Part shown: one piece after another, positions 8,037 through 16,797 of the stretch
Position numbering within the stretch: the first letter of the stretch is position 1
Layout: every line of letters begins with the position of its first letter
Assembly: GCA_963662645.2 (NCBI GenBank)
Contig: OY759762.1
Coordinates: forward strand, 930,001-994,000
Source of the DNA: Aldehydirespirator sp963662645
GTDB taxonomy: Bacteria; Actinomycetota; Acidimicrobiia; Acidimicrobiales; Aldehydirespiratoraceae
Reading direction: 5' to 3'
DNA length: 64,000 bases
Program-made: the position numbers and the translations under genes
The notes under the pieces: model-generated
What the model was told of the DNA's origin: nothing
The model's database searches: none
The model's input: the letters and a program-made list of their open reading frames with translations, nothing else

Positions 8037-8293
8037 CCGTGTGAACTACCGCCGGCGGTTTGGGGGACGAAGTAGACCTGTGCGCCGTCGGCTAGGGGCT
8101 CGTACTCGGGGTGGGCGATGAGCAGGCCGTCGATGACCACCGAGACTCCGGCCCGCAGCGCGTCGCCCAAGCCGGGGTAGCGGCGGTCGAGATCGTCGAT
8201 GAGAGCGCCGACGGTGGCACCCTCGGCCTCAAGCTCGGCGAGCCCTCCGGTGGGGCCTCGCAGGTTGGAGCTCAGGTGGACCCGGACGGCCAT
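8018..8293 (-). CDS. MoaD/ThiS-like ubiquitin-fold sulfur carrier
   Basis: A 91-residue beta-grasp protein: AVRVHLSSNLRG, then ATVGALIDDLDRRYPGLGDA, and AQVYFVPQTAGG near the end. MoaD and ThiS proteins carry sulfur as a thiocarboxylate on a C-terminal Gly-Gly. Here the Gly-Gly (residues 81-82) is followed by nine more residues, SSHGWVCCS, encoded by DNA shared with hicA. It begins 36 nt after the stop of the molybdenum hydroxylase large subunit, so it probably belongs to that operon, perhaps for molybdopterin synthesis. Whether the extended tail is trimmed or abolishes function cannot be told from sequence. Confidence 0.72.
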   Translation of the reverse strand: MAVRVHLSSNLRGPTGGLAELEAEGATVGALIDDLDRRYPGLGDALRAGVSVVIDGLLIAHPEYEPLADGAQVYFVPQTAGGSSHGWVCCS

Positions 8294-8328
8294 GGGACGC
8301 TCCGCTGACGCGACCCCGGCGGAACGCC

Positions 8329-10593
8329 CTAGGAGCCGTTGGAGCCGCCGTTGGCGGTGATGGCCTCCAGCACCCTGATGGGTGACATCGGCAGGTCGCG
8401 GATGCGGCAGCCGGTGGCGTTGTAGATCGCGTTGGCCACCGCCGGGATCGGGGGCACGATGCCGGTCTCGCCCACGCCGCGCACGCCGTAGGGATGGGCC
8501 GGGTTGGGGACCTCCACGATGATGGCGTCGATCATGGGCAGGTCCGAGGCCACCGGCACCCGGTAGTCGAGGAAGCTGGGGTTCTCCATCACGCCGTCGG
8601 AGTCGTAGATGTACTCCTCGTTGAGGGCCCAGCCGACCCCCTGGGCGACGCCGCCCTGGATCTGGCCCTCCACGTAGCTGGGATGGATGGCGGTGCCCGC
8701 GTCCTGCGAGGCGGTGTAGCGCACCACCCGCACCACGCCGGTCTCCTGATCGACCTCCACATCGCAGAGGTGAACCGCGAAGCCGGGGCCGGCCCCGTGG
8801 GCCTCCAGCGATCCGGTGGCGGTGAGCGGGCCGCCGGTGCGCTTGGCCTTGGCACAGATGGCGGCCACCGACAGCGGATCCTTGGTGCCGTCGCTGCCGG
8901 TGTAGACGGCCTGGCCGTCCACCCAGTCGACGTCGTCGACGTCGGCGCCCATCATCTTGGCGGCGCGGCCCCGCAGCTCGGCCACCATCTTGCGGCAGGC
9001 CTCCACCACCGCCATGCCGGTGGCGAAGGTGGCCCGGCTGCCCTCGGTGGTGTCGGTGAAGCCGACCGCCTCGGTGTCGCCCACCACGGGGCGGATGTCG
9101 TGGGGGTCGATGCCCAGCTCCTCGGCGGCCATCAGCGCCATCGAGGCCCGGCTGCCGCCGATGTCGGGGCTGCCGGTGACCACCGTGGCGGTGCCGTCCT
9201 CGTTGAGGTTGACGGTAGCGCTGGACGACTCGCCGATGTTGAACCAGTAGCCCGCGGCCAGGCCCCGGCCCTGGTTGGGCCCCAAAGGAGCGGTGAAGTG
9301 CGGATGGCCGCGCACCGCCTCGAGGCACTCCACGAACCCGATGCGGGCGAACGGGAAGCCCATCGTCGACGGGTCGCCCTCGGTGACCGCGTTCTTGAGC
9401 CGCAGCTCCATGGCGTCGATGCCGAGCTCGGTGGCGATCTCGTCGAGCATGGTCTCCATCGCGAAGGCGGTCAGGGGCGCGGCCGGAGCCCGGTAGGCGG
9501 CCGAGCGGGCCGTGTTGATCACGACATCGAGGGCCTCGATGTTGAAATGCTCGATCTTGTAGGACTCGAACACGGTCATGGCGCCCAGCAACCCGCCGGG
9601 GCCGGCGTAGGCGCCGTTGGTGTAGATCAGGTAGGCGTCCCCGGCCACCAGGCTGCCGTCGCTCTGGACGCCGAGCTTGATCCTGAGCTTGGTGCCCGGC
9701 GCGGGGCCGGTGGCCCGGAACACCTCGTCGCGGGTCATCACCATCTTCACAGGGCGGCCCGCCTTGGCCGACAGGGCCACGGCCAGCGGCTCGAGATAGA
9801 CGGTCGTCTTGCCGCCGAAGCCGCCGCCGATCTCAGCCGGGATCACCCTGATGCGGGTGTTCTCCCAGCCGAGCAGCGTGGCGGTGGAAGACCGGACGTT
9901 GAAGTGGCCCTGCGAGGAGCACCAGATCGTGGTGTGGCCGTCCTGGCCGGTGTCGGCCACGCAGGCGTGGGGCTCGATGTACCCCTGGTGCACCGGCTGG
10001 GTGGTGAACTCCCGCTCGATCACGAGGTCGGCCTCGGCGAACCCGGCGTCCATGTCCGTGCCGCTGGAGAAGCGGGTGATGTTGCTGATATTGGAGGGCT
10101 CCTCCGCGGGCGGGTTGGCGCCCGCGGTCATCATGTGGGCGTGCAGCACGGGGGCGTCTTGGGCCAGTGCCTGGTCGATGGTGAGCACCGCCGGCAGCAC
10201 CTCGTACTCCACCTTGACCGCGGCGGCGGCCGCCTGGGCCTGGTCGCGGGTGGAGGCGGCCACCGCAGCCACGGCATGGCCCTCGTAGAAGACCTTGTCG
10301 CGCGCGATGACGTTGACGCACATGTCGTATTGGCGGTGGCCGGGCTCGACGGCCGGGAAGTCGTCGCCGGTGATCACCGCCTTGACGCCGGGCATGGCCT
10401 CGGCCTGCGACGTGTCGATGGAGGTGATCCGGGCGTGGGCGTGGGGTGAGCGCACCACGATGCCGTGGAGCTGGCCCGACATGTTGAGGTCGGCCGCAAA
10501 GCGGGCCCGGCCGGTCACCTTCTCGAGCCCGTCGTGGCGGACGGGCCTGGTGCCGACGTACTTGTAGCGGGGCTTGGGCTCGGTGACGGTCAC
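8329..10593 (-). CDS. molybdenum hydroxylase large (molybdopterin) subunit
   Basis: A 754-residue catalytic subunit of the xanthine dehydrogenase/CO dehydrogenase family. It carries the N-terminal domain (KYVGTRPVRHDGLEKVTGRA), the cofactor motif IGGGFGGKT, the active-site loop AYRAPAAPLTAF and the C-terminal GVRGVGETGIVPP with the conserved catalytic glutamate. The loop is neither the AYxCSFR of true CO dehydrogenase nor the AYRGAGR of the form II group, so CO is unlikely. Candidates are N-heterocycles, aldehydes or purines. It forms one operon with the FAD subunit and the 2Fe-2S subunit in the order M-S-L, with 9 nt between the 2Fe-2S stop and this start. Electrons would pass Mo to 2Fe-2S to FAD. 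Confidence 0.88.
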   Translation of the reverse strand: MTVTEPKPRYKYVGTRPVRHDGLEKVTGRARFAADLNMSGQLHGIVVRSPHAHARITSIDTSQAEAMPGVKAVITGDDFPAVEPGHRQYDMCVNVIARDKVFYEGHAVAAVAASTRDQAQAAAAAVKVEYEVLPAVLTIDQALAQDAPVLHAHMMTAGANPPAEEPSNISNITRFSSGTDMDAGFAEADLVIEREFTTQPVHQGYIEPHACVADTGQDGHTTIWCSSQGHFNVRSSTATLLGWENTRIRVIPAEIGGGFGGKTTVYLEPLAVALSAKAGRPVKMVMTRDEVFRATGPAPGTKLRIKLGVQSDGSLVAGDAYLIYTNGAYAGPGGLLGAMTVFESYKIEHFNIEALDVVINTARSAAYRAPAAPLTAFAMETMLDEIATELGIDAMELRLKNAVTEGDPSTMGFPFARIGFVECLEAVRGHPHFTAPLGPNQGRGLAAGYWFNIGESSSATVNLNEDGTATVVTGSPDIGGSRASMALMAAEELGIDPHDIRPVVGDTEAVGFTDTTEGSRATFATGMAVVEACRKMVAELRGRAAKMMGADVDDVDWVDGQAVYTGSDGTKDPLSVAAICAKAKRTGGPLTATGSLEAHGAGPGFAVHLCDVEVDQETGVVRVVRYTASQDAGTAIHPSYVEGQIQGGVAQGVGWALNEEYIYDSDGVMENPSFLDYRVPVASDLPMIDAIIVEVPNPAHPYGVRGVGETGIVPPIPAVANAIYNATGCRIRDLPMSPIRVLEAITANGGSNGS

Positions 10594-10602
10594 GGGCAGC
10601 TC

Positions 10603-11088
10603 CTAGCTCTCGGTCGTCTCATTGATGGTCTGGGCCGCGGTCTGCACGGCCCGCACGATCTTGTCGTAGCCGGTGCAGCGGCAGAGGTTGCCGGCCAGGC
10701 CGTAGCGGATCTCGGTCTCGGTGGGGTCGGGGTTGCGATCGAGCAACGCCTTGGCCGCCACCAGGAACCCGGGGGTGCACACCCCGCACTGCAGGGCGGC
10801 GCCCTCCAGGAAGCACTGCTGCAGGGGGTGAAGGTCGTCGCCGCTGGCCATCCCCTCCACGGTGGAGATGGTTGTTCCCTCGGCCTCGGGGGCGAGCACC
10901 AGGCACGAGCACAGCAGGCGCCCGTCCATGACGATGGAGCAGGCCCCGCAGTCGCCGGTGCCGCAGCCCTCCTTGGCCCCGGTGAGGCCCGCCTCGTCGC
11001 GCAGGGCGTCGAGCAGCGTCTGGCCGCCGTCGCAGAGGAACTCGGCTGGGTCGCCGTTGATGGTGCAGGTGACGTGGACGCGGCTCAT
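10603..11088 (-). CDS. molybdenum hydroxylase 2Fe-2S subunit
   Basis: A 161-residue small subunit with two 2Fe-2S clusters. The first is plant-ferredoxin-like, with cysteines in EGCGTGDCGACSIVMDG and CSC. The second is in the all-helical domain, with QCGVCTPGF and NLCRCTGYDKI. All eight expected cysteines are visible. The ATG overlaps the stop of the FAD subunit by 4 nt (ATGA). It transfers electrons from the molybdenum site of the large subunit to FAD. The length is normal for the CoxS/XdhC-like family, and the substrate is set by the large subunit. Confidence 0.92.
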   Translation of the reverse strand: MSRVHVTCTINGDPAEFLCDGGQTLLDALRDEAGLTGAKEGCGTGDCGACSIVMDGRLLCSCLVLAPEAEGTTISTVEGMASGDDLHPLQQCFLEGAALQCGVCTPGFLVAAKALLDRNPDPTETEIRYGLAGNLCRCTGYDKIVRAVQTAAQTINETTES

Positions 11089-11954
11089 CGTTGTTCTCCT
11101 CGCTCGCGGGCCCGCTCGGCCGCGATGGACACCGCCCGGCGGGCCAGCACGCCGGCCACCTGCCGGCGGTAGGCGACGGTGCCCCGCTTGTCGTCGATGG
11201 GGCTGGTGGCGGCCGACGCAGCCGCCTCCACGGCCGCCAGCGCATCGCCGGCCGGCTCATTGCCGATCAGGGCGGCCTCGGCGTCGGGCACCCGCACCAC
11301 GGTGGGGGCCACCGCACCGAGGGCGATGGCCGCGGCGGCGACCCTGCCGTCGCCGTCGAGGGTGACCCGGGCCGCGGCGCCCACTACAGCGATGTCCATC
11401 TCGGTGCGGGGAATCAGCCGCAGGTAGGCGTCGGCGGTGCGGGCCGGCGGCTCGTCCAGCTCGAACTCGACGATGAACTCGCCGGGGCCGAGCGACGTCT
11501 GACCGGGGCCGGTGGCGATGTCGGCCGCGGCCACGGTGCGCTCCCCGCCCGGTCCGGCGATCACCGCCCGGGCGTCGTTGACGATGAGGCTGGGAGGGGT
11601 GTCGGCCGCGGGCGAGGCGTTGGCCAGGTTGCCGCCCCAGCTCGAGCGGCTCTGGATCTGGTCGGAGCCGATCAGCCCGCTGGCCTCGACCAGGCCGGGG
11701 AAGGCCGCGGCCAGGCCGTCGTGGGCGCAGATGTCCGCGGTGGGCGTGGCCGCACCGACCGTGTAGGTGGATCCGCTGCTGCTGACGGCGCACAACCGCT
11801 CGATGCGCTTCAGGTCGACCATCACGGCCGGTTCGGGACGTCCGGCGCGGATCTGGGGAATCAGGTCGGTTGCGCCCGCGTACACGCGGGCGTCCGGCTC
11901 GGAGCCCAGCAGATCCACCGCCTCGGCCACGGTCGTCGGGGAGGCATATCTCAT
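11085..11954 (-). CDS. molybdenum hydroxylase FAD subunit
   Basis: About 289 residues of the CoxM/XdhB FAD-binding family: opening MRYASPTTVAEAVDLLG, VYAGATDLIPQIRAGR for the first pyrophosphate loop, and SSWGGNLANASPAADTPPSL for the second. The C-terminal CO_deh_flav_C-like domain has IPRTEMDIAVVGAA. The ATG at 11954 is chosen because it begins directly at the conserved first strand. The ATG at 11966 in the same frame adds four residues and cannot be excluded. It is the first gene of the M-S-L operon and is divergent from the desaturase-like gene. A promoter should lie in the 200-nt gap, which also holds an interspersed repeat. Confidence 0.9.
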   Translation of the reverse strand: MRYASPTTVAEAVDLLGSEPDARVYAGATDLIPQIRAGRPEPAVMVDLKRIERLCAVSSSGSTYTVGAATPTADICAHDGLAAAFPGLVEASGLIGSDQIQSRSSWGGNLANASPAADTPPSLIVNDARAVIAGPGGERTVAAADIATGPGQTSLGPGEFIVEFELDEPPARTADAYLRLIPRTEMDIAVVGAAARVTLDGDGRVAAAAIALGAVAPTVVRVPDAEAALIGNEPAGDALAAVEAAASAATSPIDDKRGTVAYRRQVAGVLARRAVSIAAERARERGEQR

Positions 11955-11992
11955 GGCCGTGAGCATAGAGTGCCGCCACAGCCGTTAGTCAC

Positions 11993-12058
11993 ACCGGAAT
12001 CTCGGGAGAGAAATCGGTCGTAGGCACACTGAAATCGACCCGAGAATCTCGTGGGCCG
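11993..12058. repeat. interspersed hairpin-like repeat, family 3, copy 1
   Basis: Imperfect inverted repeat: GAATCTCGGG near 11997 and CCCGAGAATCTC near 12041, flanking GTCGTAGGCACAC. A second copy is at about 23440-23493. It lies in the divergent promoter gap between the molybdenum hydroxylase operon and the desaturase-like gene. Confidence 0.7.
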
Positions 12059-12154
12059 TCGCGTCGCGGTCCCTCAGGAGTTGACAGCACGGGTACGATC
12101 TTGGTCCTCTCGGGTCGGGCCGTCGGCTCGCTTGTTCCCAGGAGGTCGTCGCCC

Positions 12155-13171
12155 ATGGCGGACAAGTCCCCGGCTGTCGCCAAGCCCGGCTTCAAGGGCT
12201 TCGAGCCCGAGGTTCCCATCACGACCTCGCCGATGTTCGACTGGCCGCCGAAGCCGGTGGCGACGCTGCTGTACCTGGTCAAGCCGGTGATGCTGCCCTA
12301 CGGCGTGTGGTGGGTGGCGCTGGCTGCGCTGACGTGGAACTTCCTCACGCCCTCGATGGAGCGGATGGCGAGCCTGCGTGCCGGGTGGGTCCTGGAGATC
12401 TACATCCGCAACGCGCTGACCCTGACCGCGGTGGCGGGAGCTCTGCACCTGGCGCTGTATGTGAGGCGGGCCCAGCAGCAGCGCTACAAGTACAACCGGC
12501 AGTGGATGAGCACCACCAACCAGGAGTTCCTGTGGACCCACCAGACCCGCGACAACGTGTTCTGGAGCCTGGTCAGCGGCGTCACCATCTGGACCGCGTA
12601 CGAGTCGATCACCATGTGGTTCTACGCCAACGACTGGATCCCGTCGGTTGAGTGGCGCTCGGCGTGGCCGTACCTGGCGGTGTTGACCGTCGGGGTGTTC
12701 GTGTGGTCGGTGGCCCACTTCTACCTGAACCACCGGCTGCTGCACGTCCGCTGGTTCTATGACCACGCCCACTACCTGCATCACCGCAACGTGAACACCG
12801 GGCCGTGGACCGGCATCTCGATGCACCCGCTGGAACACGTGATCTACTTCAGCGTTTTCGCGCTGTGGTGGGTGGTCCCGGCCCACCCGTTCATCGTGAT
12901 CCTCACCGGCTTGTTCCAGGGCGTGTCGCCGGCGGTGTCGCACTCGGGATTCGAGCGCTTCGAGATGGGCCGGCGCGAGGGGCGCACCGCACCGGGCGCC
13001 GACTACTTCCACCATCTGCACCACCGCTACTTCGAGTGCAACTACGGCAACCGGCCCGTGCCCATCGACAAGCTGTTCGGCACGTTCCACGACGGCACGC
13101 CCGAGGCCCACGCCCGCATGCGCCAACGAATGAAGGCCCGCCGAGGCACCCAGGCCGGCGCCCGGTCCTAA
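12155..13171 (+). CDS. sterol desaturase / fatty acid hydroxylase superfamily protein
   Basis: A 338-residue integral membrane di-iron enzyme. Four or five hydrophobic stretches are visible (for example PVMLPYGVWWVALAAL and YLAVLTVGVFVWSVAHFYL). The histidine clusters HRLLH, HYLHHR and HHLHHRYFE fit the HxxxH, HxxHH and HxxHH pattern of the superfamily. AGGAGG at 12140-12145 lies 9 nt before the ATG at 12155 and fixes the start. Such enzymes use O2 to hydroxylate or desaturate lipid carbons, and the substrate is unknown. It is followed on the same strand by an MpaB-like oxygenase and a truncated haemoglobin, so the three may form one oxygen-using lipid module. Confidence 0.87.
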   Translation: MADKSPAVAKPGFKGFEPEVPITTSPMFDWPPKPVATLLYLVKPVMLPYGVWWVALAALTWNFLTPSMERMASLRAGWVLEIYIRNALTLTAVAGALHLALYVRRAQQQRYKYNRQWMSTTNQEFLWTHQTRDNVFWSLVSGVTIWTAYESITMWFYANDWIPSVEWRSAWPYLAVLTVGVFVWSVAHFYLNHRLLHVRWFYDHAHYLHHRNVNTGPWTGISMHPLEHVIYFSVFALWWVVPAHPFIVILTGLFQGVSPAVSHSGFERFEMGRREGRTAPGADYFHHLHHRYFECNYGNRPVPIDKLFGTFHDGTPEAHARMRQRMKARRGTQAGARS

Positions 13172-13319
13172 CGACCGCGTCCCGCTGCGGCCCCTGGGCC
13201 CGCCGTCCCGCAGCCGCCCGAAGGCACGCGGCTGCGAGCCGCGCCACCCTCCGGTTCTCAGGCCCAGCGGCGACCGAACCCAGTCTCCCTGCTGCGGCCT
13301 GCGGCAGTAGCGTGCGGGC

Positions 13320-14216
13320 ATGGAGACGCTGCAGCGCTACCGGGCGCGGCTGGGGGCCTCGGTCAGCGGGCTGTTCTCCCATGGCGAGATGCCGCTGCAG
13401 CGCACGGCAGAGTATCCAGGCGACCCGGGGCTGTGCGGGCCGGGGTCGGTGAGTTGGAAGGCGATCGGCGACGTGAGCGTGTTCGTGGGGGCCATCCGGG
13501 CCCTGCTGATCCAGGCCGCCCATCCCGAGGCGGTAGCCGGCGTGGACGACCACAGCCGCTACCGAGACGACCCCATGGGGCGCCTCAACCGCACCGCGTT
13601 CTACGTGACGTCTGCGACTTTCGGGGCCATGCCCGAGGTGGAGGAGGCGGTGCACCGCGTCCGGACCGCCCACCAGGGCGTGAGCGGCACATCGCACCGG
13701 GGGCGGACCTACGACGCGACTATGCCTGATCTGGCCGCCTGGGTGCACAACACCCTCACCGAGTCGTTCCTGGTGTCGTACCGGGAGTTCGGTCCCGGTC
13801 TCACCGAAGCGGAGGCCGACCGGTTCGTGGTCGAGCAGGCCCAGGCGGGAGCCATGCTCGGGGCCGCTCCCCTGCCGCAGACCGCGGCCGAACTGCACAC
13901 CTGGGTCCGCACCCATCCGGATCTGGCGACGAGCCCTGGGATGAGGGCCGCCGTGGATTTTCTGCGGCAGCCGCCCCTGCCCGCCCGCCAGCGCGTCGGC
14001 TACGCGGTGCTCATGCAGGGAGCCATCAGCACAATGCCTGCCGAGCTGACCAGCGTCCTCGGCCTGAAGGCCCGTCCCGGCGCCCGCCTGACCACGACCA
14101 CGCTGCTGACGTTCCTGCGCTGGGGACTCCGCAACAGCCCCTCATGGCGCGCCGCCCTGGACCGCTGCGGCGCCCCCTACGACCCCTCCAAGTTCCGGGA
14201 GATGCCGCGACCGTGA
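13320..14216 (+). CDS. MpaB-like oxygenase (DUF2236 family)
   Basis: A 298-residue protein of the MpaB/latex-clearing oxygenase superfamily (DUF2236), with GSVSWKAIGDVSVFVGAIRA, then LLIQAAHPEAVAGVDDHSRY and LNRTAFYVTSATFG, which form the conserved helices thought to hold haem b. The conserved histidine in QAAHPEA and the arginine in HSRYRDDP are the expected haem-site neighbourhood. Members oxidise lipids, terpenoids or polyisoprene using O2. The stop overlaps the GTG of the truncated haemoglobin gene (GTGA), which implies coupled translation. No signal peptide is evident. Confidence 0.83.
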   Translation: METLQRYRARLGASVSGLFSHGEMPLQRTAEYPGDPGLCGPGSVSWKAIGDVSVFVGAIRALLIQAAHPEAVAGVDDHSRYRDDPMGRLNRTAFYVTSATFGAMPEVEEAVHRVRTAHQGVSGTSHRGRTYDATMPDLAAWVHNTLTESFLVSYREFGPGLTEAEADRFVVEQAQAGAMLGAAPLPQTAAELHTWVRTHPDLATSPGMRAAVDFLRQPPLPARQRVGYAVLMQGAISTMPAELTSVLGLKARPGARLTTTTLLTFLRWGLRNSPSWRAALDRCGAPYDPSKFREMPRP

Positions 14217-14839
14217 CCATCGAGCCCCACGCCGACACGCCGACCACCGCCCACGACCACGCCGAGAACCCAGCCACCACCCATGACAACGCCGACACGC
14301 CGACCACCGGCCACGACGACGCCGACACGCCAGCCACCACCCATGACAACGCCGCGGGCAGCGAGGGCGAAGGCTGGCAAGTCGGATTGAACCTCACGGG
14401 GTCGCTGCGAGAGGCGATGCGGGCACCGCCAACGGTGTACGAGATCGTGGGTGGCCAGCCGTTCTTCGATGAGCTGGTCGACCGCTTCTACGACGCCGTC
14501 GAGGACGATGCGCGGCTTCGGCCGATGTACCCGCGCGACATGGGGCCGTCCCGCCGGCGGCTGGCGGGGTTCCTGGCCCAGTACTGGGGCGGGCCCCCGC
14601 ACTACAGCGACGAGCGCGGCCACCCCCGCCTGCGGATGCGGCACTTCCCCTTCGCCATCGGCTGGGCCGAGCGCGACGCGTGGATGGCCCACATGACTGC
14701 CTCGCTAGACGCGGCCACCATCGCCGACGGCACCGGCCGCCCGCTGCCGGCCGAGATCCGAGCCGCTATGTTCGACCATTTCGACAACGCCGCCACCCAC
14801 CTCATCAACCAACCCGTAGCCGGCCCGCCCCAGGCCTAG
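14213..14839 (+). CDS. glbO: group II truncated haemoglobin with N-terminal repeat
   Basis: A 208-residue protein. Residues from about 65 onward form a truncated haemoglobin (VYEIVGGQPFFDELVDRFYD, then MYPRDMGPSRRRLAGFLAQY, WGGP and RMRHFPFAIGWAERDAWM). The proximal histidine is in MRHFPF and the tryptophan of WGGP is typical of group II (TrHbO). Before it lies a tail with four 10-residue units (ADTPTTAHDH-like), unusual in this family. The GTG at 14213 overlaps the upstream stop. Group II globins bind O2 and often partner oxidases, so a role in delivering O2 to the MpaB-like or desaturase-like neighbour is plausible but unproved. Confidence 0.86.
   Translation: MTIEPHADTPTTAHDHAENPATTHDNADTPTTGHDDADTPATTHDNAAGSEGEGWQVGLNLTGSLREAMRAPPTVYEIVGGQPFFDELVDRFYDAVEDDARLRPMYPRDMGPSRRRLAGFLAQYWGGPPHYSDERGHPRLRMRHFPFAIGWAERDAWMAHMTASLDAATIADGTGRPLPAEIRAAMFDHFDNAATHLINQPVAGPPQA
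14231..14350 (+). repeat. four tandem 30-nt units coding a His/Asp-rich 10-aa repeat
   Basis: Exactly four in-frame 30-nt units inside the haemoglobin gene encode ADTPTTAHDH, AENPATTHDN, ADTPTTGHDD and ADTPATTHDN. Each has a His-Asp pair. Units 2 and 4 are nearly identical in DNA, as are 1 and 3, so a 60-nt block was probably duplicated. Confidence 0.93.
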
Positions 14840-14909
14840 CGCCTCACCCGGACCACCCGCATGGTCGCGGCCGGCCCGACGCAGCCCGCCCCAGGCCTAG
14901 CGCCTCACC
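14823..14909 (+). repeat. duplicated 3' end of the haemoglobin gene
   Basis: A 26-nt string that includes the stop codon of the haemoglobin gene (14823-14848) recurs without mismatch at 14884-14909, 61 nt downstream. Nothing else is recognisable in the 180-nt gap before the next gene. Confidence 0.88.
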
Positions 14910-15019
14910 AAAAGCCGTGCTTGTGGTTGGCTTCGTAGGGATCCTGACCCGCGGGCACTCGATGCCGAGGGGTCAGACCACGGCGGGGCTGACGCAGCCT
15001 GAGAGCCGCGCCGGGCCCG

Positions 15020-16702
15020 TCAGGCGGCCGGAAGCGTGAGCAGGTGACGGCCGCCGAAGACGCTCGGTGCGATGATCCGGCCTTCTTGCTGCACCAAGTC
15101 GCCGTGCACCCACACCGCGTCGATGCCGTCCGGCGGGACCAGCGGGTCCTCGTAGCTGTTGCGCTCGGTGACGCGGTCCCAGTCGAAGAGCACTAGCGAG
15201 GCGTCGGCGCCCTCGCGCAGCACCGGGCTGGGCACCCCCATGAAGTCGCACGGCAGCACCGCCAGCCGGTGCACGATCTCGGCCACCGGGATGCCCAGCT
15301 CCCGGGCCATGCGCAGTGCCTTGGGGAAGGCGCCCAGCGAGCGGGGGTGGGGCTTCTGGCCGGGGCCGGGCATCAGCCCGTCGGTGCACAGCGCCATATT
15401 CGGGCGGCGGAAGAACCTTTCCACGGTGGCCTCGTTGCCGTAGTGGCTGATGATCGACACCTCGCCCCGGTTGTGCAGGAAGAAGTCGCAGACCGCGTCG
15501 TGAGCCTCAATCGACTCCATGTCGGTGACCCCGGCCGCCAGTACCACGTCGGAGAAGCGCTTGCCCAGGAAGTCGTCGCCCACTCCCTCGAGCACGCCCG
15601 CGATCTGGACGCCCTCCAGGCCCCCGCAGAACGCCACGAAGTTGTCCCAGCCGATGCCGTCGCCGTAGATCTTCTCGAAGGCGAACTCCCGCACCTTGTC
15701 GTCGGTGAGCCGGGCCAGGAACTCGGCACGGGTGCCGGAGCGAACCTCCGGCGGGAACAGGGCGTCGGCGGTGGTGCTGCCCGCGGTGTAGGGATACATG
15801 TTGCCCATCGTGGGCACCGAGCCGGCCGCGTCGTCGAGCTTGGCCGCCACCTCGCCGAAGCGGTCCCAGTTGCGGCGACCGGCGATCTTGGAGTGCTCGC
15901 TGCAGTAGCCGCCGCCGCCGTCCACCGCGGCGGTGATCACCTCGTCGAGGGCGTCGATGATGTCGTCGCTCTCCGACCGCAGGTGCGGATACAGCGCGCC
16001 CGGCTTGACCTCGTTGAACGCCCTCACCAGGGCGGTGATCTCGCGCTGGTCGGAGTAGACGGCCGGGTTGTAGACGAGTCCGGTGGACAGGCCCAGGCAC
16101 CAGGGCGCCTCCCGGCGCACCACTTCGGCCATGGCCCGGATCTGGGCGTCGTCGGCCGTCCGGTCGAGGTTGCCCATCACGGTCCGCCGGACTGCGCTGT
16201 GGCCCAGGTGCATCCCGAGATCGGTCACCGACCGCCCGGCGTGCCACCGCATGAACTCCTCCATCGTGGTCCAGGGCCACTGGCCGCCGCCTGCGGGGTC
16301 GTCGCCGTCGGGATCACCCGGAGGACCCGCCATGCCGTCGAGGGGGGCGAGTTGCGCGGCGTACTCGGCTCGCTGATCGCCAGCCACCGGTGCAGGGGAC
16401 AGCCCGTCCACGCCGCAGATCCGCTTGGTGACGCCGCCCCGCACCGCCATCTCGCAGCTGACGGGAATGCCGTGCTCCCCGATGCGGGTTCCGGCCAGGG
16501 CACCGTGGTTGTGAGTGTCGACGAAGCCGGGCGCCAGCACCCGGCCCGCCGCGTCGATGGCCCGGTCCGCTCCGGCCCGGGCGCTGGGCGGGACGTCACC
16601 CAGGTGGACGATGACATCGCCGTCGATCAGCGCATCGCCCCGGTACGGCTCGCTGGATCCGTCGCCGGTGACGATCAGCGCATCGGTGATCAGCTGGCGC
16701 AC
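15020..16702 (-). CDS. N-acyl-D-amino-acid deacylase-type amidohydrolase
   Basis: A 560-residue metal-dependent amidohydrolase. The N-terminal part has RVLAPGFVDTHNHGAL (the usual HxH metal motif appears as HNH). Later segments match D-aminoacylases: GLSTGLVYNPAVYSDQRE, HLRSESDDIIDALDE, CSEHSKIAGRRNWDR, ISHYGNEATVERFF with metal-binding histidine, and MALCTDGLMPGPGQKPHPRS. Family members remove acyl groups from N-acyl-D-amino acids. The exact side-chain preference cannot be read. The start is GTG 16702. The gene stands alone, 95 nt downstream of the next minus-strand gene. Confidence 0.82.
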   Translation of the reverse strand: MRQLITDALIVTGDGSSEPYRGDALIDGDVIVHLGDVPPSARAGADRAIDAAGRVLAPGFVDTHNHGALAGTRIGEHGIPVSCEMAVRGGVTKRICGVDGLSPAPVAGDQRAEYAAQLAPLDGMAGPPGDPDGDDPAGGGQWPWTTMEEFMRWHAGRSVTDLGMHLGHSAVRRTVMGNLDRTADDAQIRAMAEVVRREAPWCLGLSTGLVYNPAVYSDQREITALVRAFNEVKPGALYPHLRSESDDIIDALDEVITAAVDGGGGYCSEHSKIAGRRNWDRFGEVAAKLDDAAGSVPTMGNMYPYTAGSTTADALFPPEVRSGTRAEFLARLTDDKVREFAFEKIYGDGIGWDNFVAFCGGLEGVQIAGVLEGVGDDFLGKRFSDVVLAAGVTDMESIEAHDAVCDFFLHNRGEVSIISHYGNEATVERFFRRPNMALCTDGLMPGPGQKPHPRSLGAFPKALRMARELGIPVAEIVHRLAVLPCDFMGVPSPVLREGADASLVLFDWDRVTERNSYEDPLVPPDGIDAVWVHGDLVQQEGRIIAPSVFGGRHLLTLPAA

Positions 16703-16797
16703 AGTGTCACCGTACCGGACCTGCCGGCTCCTGCTGGACTGCTCCAGCGTCGCCGGGTCAGGCTGCCAATGCCTGCGGGAATGTCAGACGGCCGGCA

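Noticed and set aside
8329..11954. Aerobic CO dehydrogenase
   Set aside because: Gene order M-S-L fits, but the active-site loop is AYRAPAAP instead of the AYxCSFR needed for the Cu-Mo site.
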